Part shown: in pieces, positions 10,660 to 19,389 of the stretch
Numbering within the stretch: position 1 is the first letter of the stretch
Layout: each line of letters begins with the position of its first letter
Source: Gnetum montanum
Taxonomy: Eukaryota > Streptophyta > Gnetopsida > Gnetales > Gnetaceae
DNA length: 26,118 bases
Reading direction: 5' to 3'
Assembly: GCA_015680685.1 (NCBI GenBank)
Contig: MNCI01018883.1
Coordinates: 1-26,118 of the forward strand
Position numbers and translations under genes: made by a program
Notes under the pieces: model-generated
What the model was told of the DNA's origin: nothing
Databases searched by the model: none
What the model saw: the letters and a program-made list of their open reading frames with translations, nothing else

Positions 10660-11050
10660 AGCACTAGATTGGTCTAGAACCTTCCACATCATAATGAATG
10701 CATCTAACTATGCCTTGGGAGAAGTGCTCATGCATATGGATGATAAGAAAAACCCATTCTACATCCATTGTGCAAGCTGAAGTAGTGTGAGAATACAATT
10801 AAATTACACCAAAATGGAGAATGAACTAATGGTAGTGATGTATGCTCTTGAAAAGTTTAGGCACTATGTGCTTGGTTACAAAGTATTTGTGCACACATAC
10901 CCTAGTGCAATTTGCTTCCTCATGAACAAGCTAGCAATGAGCCCTCGTGTCATATAGTAGCTTGTGATCTTACATGAATTTGATCTCATGATGGTAGATT
11001 AAAAAAGGACTAAGAATGTGGTTGCTGACCCCCTCTCTCACTTAAGATGG
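10660..11050 (+). pseudogene. RNase H remnant of element 1
   Basis: Removes the RNA strand during reverse transcription. RTFHIIMNASNYALGEVL at about 10675-10730 corresponds to the first motif, with Asn in place of the first catalytic Asp. TKMENELMVVMYALEKFRHYVLG keeps the catalytic Glu. VHTYPSAICFLMN has Tyr where the third Asp of DHSAL-type motifs sits. VVADPLSHL closes the domain. Only one RNase H is seen before integrase, which argues against the Tat lineage with its extra archaeal-type RNase H. Confidence 0.8.
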
Positions 11051-11329
11051 GATAATAAAGAGGAGGAGAGCTTGCTCTCTAATCAGTTTCTAAACGAACT
11101 TCTCTTTACAAGAGCAATAAATGAACAAACACCCATAAAAATAACATGGTATAATAGCATCCTCACTTATATTCTCACTTAGGAAATGCCACAAGATTTT
11201 GACTTTAGAAAAAAGAAATAATTTCTTCATTGAGCCAAATATTTTATGGAAATGAATGGACACCTCTATAAGGTGTGTGCTGATGATCAGATTCATTGGT
11301 GTGTCCTTGACGAAGATCAACTACGCATT

Positions 11330-12420
11330 CTACAAGATGCTCACGAAGGGCCTTACAAAAGCCACTATGCAGGGAGATGCACTACCATAAAAATTCTAAT
11401 GGTAGGATACTATTAGCCTACAATCTTTAGGGATGCTCACTTGTTTGTTAAATCTTGTGAATGGTGTCGATGAGATAGGGGGATGACTACTCATATGGAA
11501 GGTCCTCAACAGTGGATGCAACCACTAGAACCTTTTGATATATGGAGTATTGACTTTATGGATCCCATCACACCCATGTCCACTAGGAAGGCATATATTA
11601 TCGTAGTAGTTGACTACTACACAAAATGGGTAGAAGCAGTAGTTGTTACTAATTGTACATTGTCCATTACTACTGGATTTATATAAAAAAATATTGTGAA
11701 TAGGTTTGGGGTGCCATGTTCACTAATTTTTGATAATGGAACTCATTTCATAGGTACCACTATTAGAAAGTTAATGCAATGCCTAGGTGTTGAACATAAA
11801 TTGACAACACCCTACCACCCCCAAGCCAATGCTCAAGCAAAGGTGACCAACTAGGAGATCATAAAAATACTAATGTGGACCATTAGCAAATATAGGAAAG
11901 ATTGGAGTGCAAAACTTAATGATGCCCTTTGGGCTTATTTTTCAACATGCAAACTTCCTATTGGCCACTCTCCTTATGAGTGAGTGTACAGAAAACTTCC
12001 AATGCTCCCGATCTAGTCTAAGCTTTGTACACTCTCAATAACCTATTATATAAATCTTGACCTAAGTCTAGCACAAAAAGAAATATTAATCAACCTAAAC
12101 TTTCTAGATGAAAATAAATTAGCGGCCCTATCCTTGAATGAGGTGCACAAGGCATTCAACAAGAAAATTCATGACCTTAGAATCAGAAAAGTAAAACTTC
12201 AACCAGGAGATAAGGTTCTCTATTAGAACCTAACACATGTACCTCAGAAAGAAAAATTTCAAACATTGTGGAAGGGAACTTATATAATTGATCAAACCTT
12301 TCCCTTTGGGTCCATGTTGATTTATAAGCCTAAAAGCCCAAATAAAAAGCAACTGGTTAACATCCAACAAGTAAAACCTTTTCTCGAGCTAGACAAGCTA
12401 GTGCAACTACCACCCCAATA
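11330..12420 (+). pseudogene. Integrase remnant of element 1
   Basis: Inserts the cDNA. Zinc-binding HHCC: HEGPYKSHYAGR from 11341 and FVKSCEWCR at about 11448-11470. The core keeps Asp in WSIDFMDP (11552-11554) and Asp in FDNGTHF (11732-11734), 60 codons apart. The catalytic Glu, expected 36 codons later, is Lys (AAG, 11840-11842). A post-core segment (VKLQPGDKVLY near 12195, then an SPNKKQLVNIQQVKPFLE-like end near 12340-12385) finishes at about 12420. Clean open pieces alternate with stops. There is no chromodomain. The E-to-K change shows it was already inactive apart from the stops. Confidence 0.86.
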
Positions 12421-13990
12421 GATGGACAACCATGTCCCATTTTTCAAATCTCCTCCTTCCAAATTAGTCATGAGAGAGATGGTCATCTATGTTAACAATC
12501 CATATTGTTTCTTATTTTTTCTACTTTTTTTTCACATTTTTGATTTTACAAGTTATTTATTTCATAGATTTTTGATTTTTAAATTTTTCTAATTTTATAC
12601 CATCATTAGTACTTTTGAACCTTTCTCAATTATTTTACTTATTCTTATATATTTTACTTTATTTTGTTTTGATTCAAGTGTGATATTTTCATATTTTTGC
12701 TAATAAAATCACTTTATTACCACAAGACACAATGTCGTTGTTGTTGTTTACTAATGATGGTTTGTACTTAATGTTGTGATTGTCAATTTCTGGTTTCTAT
12801 TTTTAGGTTCTAATGTCTAATGAATTTGACATGGTTTATTTTCAATGGAACAAGTAGTAAGTCCATGTCATCTGCCCATCTAATAAACTCTATGATTTTC
12901 CTTGTTCAGGGAATTTGAGGTCCCTTTCATTAAAGAAACTTTTAATAAATTGGTGACCTTGGTAGTTCTAAAATTAGAAAGGATTCAATGGGTTGTAAAG
13001 GGTATGACTTCAAAGAACCTCAATACTCTTTGTACTCTTCTACTTGCTTGAGTGCTTGAGTATTTTTCATGGAATTTTTACCATTCCATACCAACCACTG
13101 ATAGGAAGTCAAATAAAGTCTTTTTATGGTGTGGTTCCCATCCAAAAATTCAAAAAAATGATGGGAATTCAAAGCAGACCCCTCAAATAATAAATGAGCT
13201 ATAAGCACTGGTTATGAGACTAGAAATCCATGTACCTATGCCTGAAGGTCCCCTCTAACTAAAACCCTCTCTCACTTCCTACTTCTCTCTTTTCTTCTCC
13301 TTATGAAATGGTGGTTGTCTTGCGGAAGCACTCTCGTGTCTCATGTGAATGGATCGGTCTTAGGATGGCAATGTGAAGTCATTGAAAGTGGATAGTTTTG
13401 GTTTGGATTGAGGATGGATCTTCCCAAGTCATTTAAAACACAAATTTCATAAAGGACTTCTTATAATCTCAATTCGAAACTCCATTCCACCTTCTTTATC
13501 ATCCATTCATGCTACCATAACTCACCTCACTATCATGTTCTATGTTATACTCTATGTCTTAGTCTGATGTGTTGGAATTCTTGAGTAGATTCTTTTTGGT
13601 TGATCCTTAACTTTTTAGAATCGTTAAATTGACTATGGGGCCCATAGACTCCTTAGTTGAGGTTATGCAAGGGCAACAAGGGCATGAGCTTGCTATGGGA
13701 AGGACCCACTTGCATAGCTCTTGGTTTGGTTAGTTAAGGTCCCTTACCTTTAACATTGCTACAATCCTATCTTTCACATATTTGATTTGGTATTCTACTC
13801 AGTGCACCTTGAAATTTTATTTCATTCATCCCCTAAATCAATTTTTTTCCATTTTTTCAAATTTATGAGCTTTAACACCCTCTGCTCATGTTTTCATCTT
13901 GTTCTTGGCCTTTTGAACTTTCATTTGATCCTAAATTCATTCAAAAATTCTTTGTATTTTACATGTTTGATCAAAGTCAATGGTGGTCAA
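12421..13990 (+). other. Non-coding stretch between pol and the aORF, element 1
   Basis: No coding potential is seen. It begins with a T-rich stretch (about 12505-12670), which matches 21560-21680 of element 2. Further blocks shared with element 2 are CATGTACCTATGCCTGAAGG at 13229-13248 (22091 in element 2) and GGACCCACTTG at 13702-13712 (22614). A pyrimidine-rich run lies at 13250-13304, where element 2 has a homopurine run instead. Conservation in a non-coding stretch of two diverged elements suggests cis-acting roles. Confidence 0.6.
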
Positions 13991-13993
13991 CAA

Positions 13994-14040
13994 CTACATC
14001 GATGAGGTCTTATCAATGTAATGCTTACATCCCATATATA
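13994..14040 (+). promoter_or_regulatory. Internal U3-like promoter block, element 1
   Basis: The run starting CTACATCGATGAGG at 13994-14027 matches the 3' LTR U3 at 17448-17481 in 28 of 34 positions, and five of the six differences are C/T changes. A TATATA at 14035-14040 takes the place of the LTR TATAAATA. Similarity fades into the following leader (TTTTTGCAATTTTTC near 14092, against TTGCAGTTTTTCCATTT in the LTR). It sits 471 bp upstream of the aORF start position. Promoter activity is inferred only. Confidence 0.55.
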
Positions 14041-14475
14041 CCATCATGCACTTAGAAATTTTTGTCATTTTCCCATAACACACAAGGAGTTTTTGCAATT
14101 TTTCAGAGCCCAAAACCTTCCAAAGCCCATAACTTCATAACTGTTTGTCCAAATCACTCCATTTTTTAATCCTGCACTTACTAGAGGTAAGACCTTTATC
14201 ATGGGAGCCAAAAACCTTAAGGTTTCTGATGAAAAATAGATGAAAATTTTTGAAAATTTTTTCTAACTCCCCCAAAGGGTTAATAATCTTAGCAACATAT
14301 AAACATCAACTTTTTTGATAGTTAACCTTTCTAATGGCCTCTAGGATGATTTATTAATGATAACACATAAAAATGATAATTGGAATAATTAAATCATCCA
14401 TAATTACAACTTAGCCAAAGTGTAACTATCCTTAAGAGATAAAGGTATCCTAATTTCTTCATGTTACACAATGAT

Positions 14476-14505
14476 TGCTAACCCATGGTCTCATTGTGAT
14501 TACAG
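14476..14505 (+). promoter_or_regulatory. Putative branch point and 3' splice site before the aORF, element 1
   Basis: TGCTAAC at 14476-14482 is followed about 24 bp later by GTGATTACAG ending at 14505. Element 2 has the same arrangement at 23431-23460 with GTGATTGCAG. The aORF start position follows immediately. Confidence 0.5.
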
Positions 14506-17106
14506 TTGGCACCAAAACAAAAATGCCCATAGGAAGGAGAACCCTCTTAACCAAGGAAGAAACAGCTCAGAGCTAGAAGGAGCCAACAAGAACAAGCCCA
14601 AGAACTACCAAAGGTAACCCATGCAATGGGACCTCTTCATGAAGAGCCTGAAGTGGAATCTGTTTAACAGGTTCTAGAAGAAGAAGTTCCCATAGAACAA
14701 TCACAACAAGGAGAATTTCCTGGACCCATGCCAAGACTTAAGGTCACTTTGACTGAAACTTTCCTTGACATTATCAGGTCTTAAGAAATTCAATGATCGG
14801 TCCTTTAAGAGATCAACTTTAGGCCATTCTTAGAGAAAGCTTTAGCAAATGTTAAGACTCAACTGCAAACCTCTCCCATGTGGCCAATCATCACATCCAG
14901 TGGGGAATGGTACATGGGAGAGACATACCTTTTCTGGAATAATAAAAGGTTGGGTCCACTGTCAAAATCAAGAACATTCAAATGTCCTACCTAACAAAAG
15001 CTATTGCATAGGCACTGGGGTTGCCTAACACCAAGACACAAATGGAAAAACTATCAATAAAAGGTGATCCTAAGGCAAAGAAGGAGTGGACATAGCGATG
15101 CTACAGGGTTAACCGTAATGAATATGGCATGCTCACACTGGAAAAGTGAATTTATTTCAAAATTATTACCTTTCACCTCAATAACGGTGAGGCCAAGCAA
15201 GGTGACCACTTTCTCTGCCCAAGAATACACCACTCTAAGTGGAAAATTCCCCATCAACCTTCCACAACTGATCTACTTAGAGATCAAAAAGTGCTTCAAA
15301 GAAAAAGAAAATGAACATGGAAGAAAAACCCTACCATTTCCATGCCTCATCCAAAAAATTTGCAAAAAGGCAAGCATTGTTTGCTACTCCAATGACATAA
15401 TTAGGCATTCTCCTTTAGCCTCATGGTCCAAGATCATGAAAGACAAGATGACAACGATGACTTAAGAAGAGGAGCAGCTACCACCACCACCCACTCAAGA
15501 AACAACACTGAAGGCCCATGTAGCCATTAAGTGCTTGCGAAAAATACAAAAATAGCTCTTGAGTGCACAAGAGTAATGCACGTGAATGAGTGGGGGAGAT
15601 CCACCTGTATACTGACCAGCGATGAGTCACCTGAATGTGATGGCTCAAATAGTTAGTCAGATGAAGAGGGGTGGATCAATTTTCTTTGTCCAACAAATGT
15701 AGTTTCCTGTGAGGTCAAATGCAAACACTCAGGAGGTGACGATGTCACTATCTCAACATTATTTATTCCTAGAAATCTTTAGGAATTCTACCACTTTCTC
15801 AATGAATTTGGAGGAAAGTGAAGGAACAACTATCTTGGTGATGTAACACCAAGGGTAGGAAACAATGGTTGAAATGGTTATTAACCATGTTGCCAAACAT
15901 GTTGCCAAAGCACTGAATGCATCCACGACATCTATACTAGATGTATCTACACTTCAAGACATGCAGACATCCACAGGCATAGTCAACAGGATGTTGAACA
16001 CAACTTAGCATGAAGAATTTTTGGATCAGCTAGTGGGAACTAAGCAATCGATTTCAAATATCTTCGATTTTTTAGAAAACATCACTGCAACCCAATCAGA
16101 GTTGCAAAATACAAGGGGAAAATGTATCATTCTGGAAGAGAAACTTGAAACAACTCAAGAATGAAATCAACACTTGGCTATGGAGGTTACCAAACTATGT
16201 GCCCAACTTGTTGATCCTATAATCCTTANGATTGGCTACAGAGAATCGAAACTTGTCAATGAAGGAAGTTTGTGCCTTGCACTAGAAGTCTGCCATCAAG
16301 ATCACCACCTAGAAGAGTGAGGCCCTCAAGTTTGAAAAAGTGAAGAATCACTACAGAGACTAGGTTGGCCTGCAGAAAAAAGTGAATAAGAAACACATCC
16401 AAATGGCAAAGGTGAAAGTAAATGAAGCCCTCCAGCAACTCCAACAAGGAAGAGAATTCTAGTAGCCCATCATTAATGGGATTAATGACTACAACAAAGC
16501 AGAGATCTGCCTAAAGGAGTTGCAAATAGAAGAAATGATAGAATATATGGAGTTCGCCAATCTTCGTTACGCAAACCTGGCAATGCTGACTACCAAACGG
16601 CCATAGTCAGAGTTGGAAAAACAAGTGGCTAGCTCATATTTGTTATATGAGGTAGAGTTTAAGCACCATAAAGACATCAAGCAAAAGCCTAAGACTGCTA
16701 ATGCTAAACTCAAAGTTCTTAGAGCATGGTTCACAGATCAATGATCAACCATTGAGAACCTAGCCAAATGGATGAATCACTACCTAGAGTTGAAGGACAG
16801 AATTAGGACATTTAACATTGAACACAAAAAAATCGTTGCCTAGTTCATTTATGCAAAGGAGTTGTTTCCAACAATCTCGTGTCCCTGGGATGTGCTCATT
16901 TTGACCCACATTGGTGAAGCTGCATGGACAATGCATGATTCCAAAAGTAAGGAGAAAAAAATGAAAGCATTGCTATATGCTTTCTTCCTCTAGCCTAAAG
17001 TTGCAGTAGCAATAGGACAACCATAGCTACCTCGACTGTAACCCATGCATGAAGCTGGTGAAGGTTCCTCGAAACCTTAGGAGCCACTATCGCTTGGGAC
17101 CATCTA
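14506..17106 (+). pseudogene. Additional 3' ORF (aORF) remnant of element 1
   Basis: Homologue of the aORF in element 2. The start codon position reads TTG (14506-14508). The PF20167-like part is recognisable from about 14875: EWYMGETYLFWNNK (14907-14948), then LPFPCLIQKICKKASIVCYSND at about 15330-15400. The linker is strongly decayed. The coiled-coil end is clearest at 16545-16640 (MEFANLRYANLAMLTTKRP, SELEKQVASS), and the tail GEAAWTMHDSKSKEKK at 16916-16963 lies just past the point where element 2 leaves the window. A stop at 17104-17106 is the likely original end, about 243 bp before the LTR. Many stops and frame breaks; one undetermined base (N) at 16229. No transmembrane segment is seen. 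Confidence 0.8.
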
Positions 17107-17339
17107 ATCTTCTCCATCACACTTCATGCCATTAAGGAACATGATGTTTAATTTTGAAGAGTCATGTCATGGTATTCAATTTTGTGTCCTGAACACTACC
17201 ATTTTTGTAATATGTTGTTATGTACACCCGAGCACTCCATTTTTTGTTAAGTTAGACTATTTTGTTCTAGAAATAGTCTATCAATAATCTCATACCTTCC
17301 CAATTTTGTAAAAGAACTCAAGGACGAGTTTTCATTCAG

Positions 17340-17349
17340 TCATGGGGCA
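17340..17349 (+). other. Probable polypurine-tract position, element 1
   Basis: TCATGGGGCA directly abuts the 3' LTR start. Only GGGG is purine, so it is a weak or decayed plus-strand primer. The stretch 17107-17349 is otherwise 3' untranslated sequence, with the phrase CAAGGACGAG at 17321-17330 that often precedes Ty3 LTRs. Confidence 0.35.
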
Positions 17350-18285
17350 TGATGAGTCGTAGTTTGGTTGGTTGCATCGACAAGGCCTTGTTGATGTAGC
17401 CTTGTTGACTAGGCCTTGTCAACAAGGCCTAGTCAACACATCATATCCTACATCGATGAGGCCCTATCAACGTAACGTTTGTTTTCAACTATAAATACGC
17501 ACCCACCAATTGCATTTATGACAATAGAGATTGTAGTTGTAGTGAAGCTCTTGCAGTTTTTCCATTTCAAAGTTAGAATTTTTCTCCTGAGTGCTCGCAG
17601 TAGGAGTCATTGAGTGTACGAATCTTTATTCGAGCATTGTTGTACCTGAGCACGATAGTGTGTGCGGCAATAAAGATAAGCTTTTTGATAAACCTTGCAG
17701 CACTTTGGATAAATTCAATATTTTGTTTATGCATTTAATGTTTTCAATTATTTATTTAATGCTTTCAATTATTTATTAAATGTTTCCAGTAATTAAGTTA
17801 ATGAAGCAATTAAGCAAGATAGATTAAACACATAAGTACACCCACTTCGAGTGTAACACGTATTCGCTTGATAATCCCAGTAACATTATTGCTTGGTACA
17901 CCCAATAGCATAGCGTTTGGTCACCTAGTAGTGGATACGTGGGTTCAAGACATGTACAAAAAGTGGGATCAAATGCTTATGTTAGGACTAGTTAATTGTT
18001 AGTTAATTAGTTAGTTTAAACTAGTTAATCCAATTACTTTTATCTCCCTTTGAACACCAAACCATAAAACATAAAATGCTAAAAATCATATGCCTCAATT
18101 ACACTTAACCATACTAGTGTACGTCACAAGTGTAATTGGGAAGACAACAATTAACCTTAAGGAAAGATTCACTTCTTAGAAGACTAGTGCACCGAAAACA
18201 ATAAAGTCCATGAAATTCGACTAGATCATGAGTGAATGCTTTGTGACTCATATGGTTGGGCATAGGGGTACCTGGCCACTCATCA
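17350..18285 (+). repeat. 3' LTR of element 1
   Basis: Starts TGATGAGT and ends ACTCATCA, an 8-bp inverted repeat. It keeps more CpG sites than the 5' copy (for example ACGTAACG near 17469, where the 5' copy reads ATGTAGTG). TATAAATA is at 17490-17497 and AATAAA at 17669-17674. A short tandem duplication (CAATTATTTATTTAATG-type) near 17735-17780 accounts for most of the extra length. The next LTR starts only two bases after its end. Confidence 0.92.
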
Positions 18286-18313
18286 CCTGATGAGACACGG
18301 TTCGCACAGGCCG

Positions 18314-18369
18314 CGATATCGTAGCCGACGCGATATCGCATCCCCCGCGATATCGCGTACACGATATCG
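18314..18369 (+). promoter_or_regulatory. Four CGATATCG palindromes in the U3 of element 2
   Basis: Exact copies at 18314-18321, 18331-18338, 18348-18355 and 18362-18369, spaced 17, 17 and 14 bp start to start. Two of them (18331 and 18348) are embedded in the longer palindrome GCGATATCGC. They end 17 bp before the TATA box, the usual position of promoter-proximal activator sites. The bound factor is unknown. Confidence 0.8.
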
Positions 18370-18386
18370 CAGTCCGCTGCCATGTC

Positions 18387-18394
18387 TATAAATA
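18387..18394 (+). promoter_or_regulatory. TATA box of the element 2 LTR
   Basis: TATAAATA lies 99 bp from the LTR start, followed by a C/T-rich leader. Transcription is expected to start near 18418-18425. Confidence 0.75.
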
Positions 18395-18562
18395 AGAGGC
18401 GGCTCTCCCTTGTTTGGGGATCCCAATTTTAGAGTAGCGAAGCTCTAGCAGTTTGATCCCTCCAGAGTTAGATTTTTTCCCGTGTCTGCCTACAGTGTGG
18501 TGAATGTAATTGTACGATGTCTTTATTCGAGTGTGCCGTACTTGGACACGCACATGACCGGC

Positions 18563-18568
18563 AATAAA
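18563..18568 (+). promoter_or_regulatory. Polyadenylation hexamer in the element 2 LTR
   Basis: AATAAA in GGCAATAAAGAT is conserved in the LTRs of element 1 and, as AATAAG, in the lone LTR. It lies about 175 bp after the TATA box and so should fall in R. Confidence 0.55.
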
Positions 18569-18795
18569 GATCGAGATTACTTCATCATTGCAGCATTCAC
18601 TTAGTTTATTTATTTATTATTTATTTAATCTTATTTATTACTTTCATAGCGTGGTGTGAGTACGACTTAACTATGAGCATCTACAGGTGTGTACGGCTAG
18701 TTAAGAAATCGGTTGCTCATCACGATTAGTCTCTCACCCTTAAACTCCTAGAAGCGAAATGAGTACGACTTGATTACAAGCATTTAAGTGTGACT

Positions 18796-18925
18796 GCTTG
18801 GTAGCCCAGTGGTGTAGCTAGGGGGATCTACGCTTGGTAACCCAATGGCATATTTGGGGTTTGCGCTTGGTAATCCCAGTGGCGTACCTAGGCCTATACT
18901 TGGTAGTCCCAATGGTAGTCGTGCA
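18796..18925 (+). repeat. Four-copy U5 minisatellite, element 2
   Basis: Units of the type GCTTGGTAACCCAGTGGCGT start at 18796, 18832, 18865 and 18898 (period 33-36 bp). Shorter, more decayed three-copy versions lie in the LTRs of element 1 (about 5772, 5798, 5822) and in the lone LTR (about 3953, 3977, 4002). Confidence 0.8.
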
Positions 18926-19262
18926 CAAAGTCCAAGATTTGTACGGTTGATCAAGGAATCAGTTGCTCGTCGCACTTAGGCTAGATTAGATTTTCTTACC
19001 CTTTTCCTCTTAGCTTAGATTAGTTAATATTATTTTCCACTGCCTTCAGGAGTAGCATTAGAATTAGAACACATCATACACCTCATCTAGACTAAACCAT
19101 ACGTGACATATGCAAAACTAGTCTAGATGGGAAGACAGCGAACTGCGACCTAAGGCTAACTATCTAGGTGCCACAACTAGTCCATCTACGGAGTTCGACC
19201 AGATCACGCGTGCACGCTCGTATTCGTATGGTTGAGTGTAGGGGTACCTCGCCACTCATCAT

Positions 19263-19281
19263 TGGCGTCGTTGCCGGGGAT
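19263..19281 (+). other. tRNA-Asp primer-binding site, element 2
   Basis: TGGCGTCGTTGCCGGGGAT lies one base after the LTR end. It matches the complement of the 3' end of plant tRNA-Asp (including CCA) in 18 of 19 positions; the sixth base is T instead of C. Use of tRNA-Asp is characteristic of Athila/Calypso-type elements. Confidence 0.9.
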
Positions 19282-19389
19282 GGTGCTAGTTATCTAGATT
19301 TATATCATATAAGGTAGCTGTAAAGGACTTAACGATATATCTTTCAGAAAATAATAATTATAAAAAGTCACATAAATTCACACACAACA

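Larger units (their letters stand above)
5281..18285 (+). mobile_element. Element 1: complete, dead Athila-like Ty3/gypsy retrotransposon
   Basis: Two LTRs of 911 and 936 bp enclose, in order, a primer-binding site, gag, protease, RT, RNase H, integrase, about 2 kb of non-coding DNA and an additional ORF. LTR ends are TGATRAG and CTCATCA, a 7-bp inverted repeat. Order of domains, one RNase H, a tRNA-Asp type primer site and an ORF after integrase fit the Athila group. Every ORF carries many stops and catalytic losses. Over a 220-bp stretch downstream of the TATA box the LTRs differ at about 13% of sites by eye, mostly transitions. CpG and CHG sites are depleted, as expected after long cytosine methylation. 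The element is therefore old and cannot move itself. Confidence 0.9.
18288..19261 (+). repeat. 5' LTR of element 2
   Basis: 974 bp from TGATGAGA to ACTCATCA. U3 is only about 130 bp and carries four CGATATCG palindromes, then TATAAATA. R has AATAAA at 18563-18568. U5 has a four-copy 33-36 bp repeat. The end (GTAGGGGTACCTCGCCACTC) matches element 1 (GCATAGGGGTACCTGGCCAC), while the U3 differs. The five bases before it (TCACC) include the last three bases of the element 1 LTR. Confidence 0.92.

Noticed and set aside
13787-14005. 72-codon ORF in the non-coding stretch of element 1
   Set aside because: Phe-rich translation of T-rich DNA, without counterpart in element 2.
18286-18290. CCTGA as a one-mismatch target duplication of element 1 (CCTAA)
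   Set aside because: The last three bases are the TGA start of the element 2 LTR, so the similarity is probably accidental.
18784-18975. Antisense ORF with repeated GLPS motifs
   Set aside because: The periodic protein is a by-product of the U5 minisatellite in the LTR.
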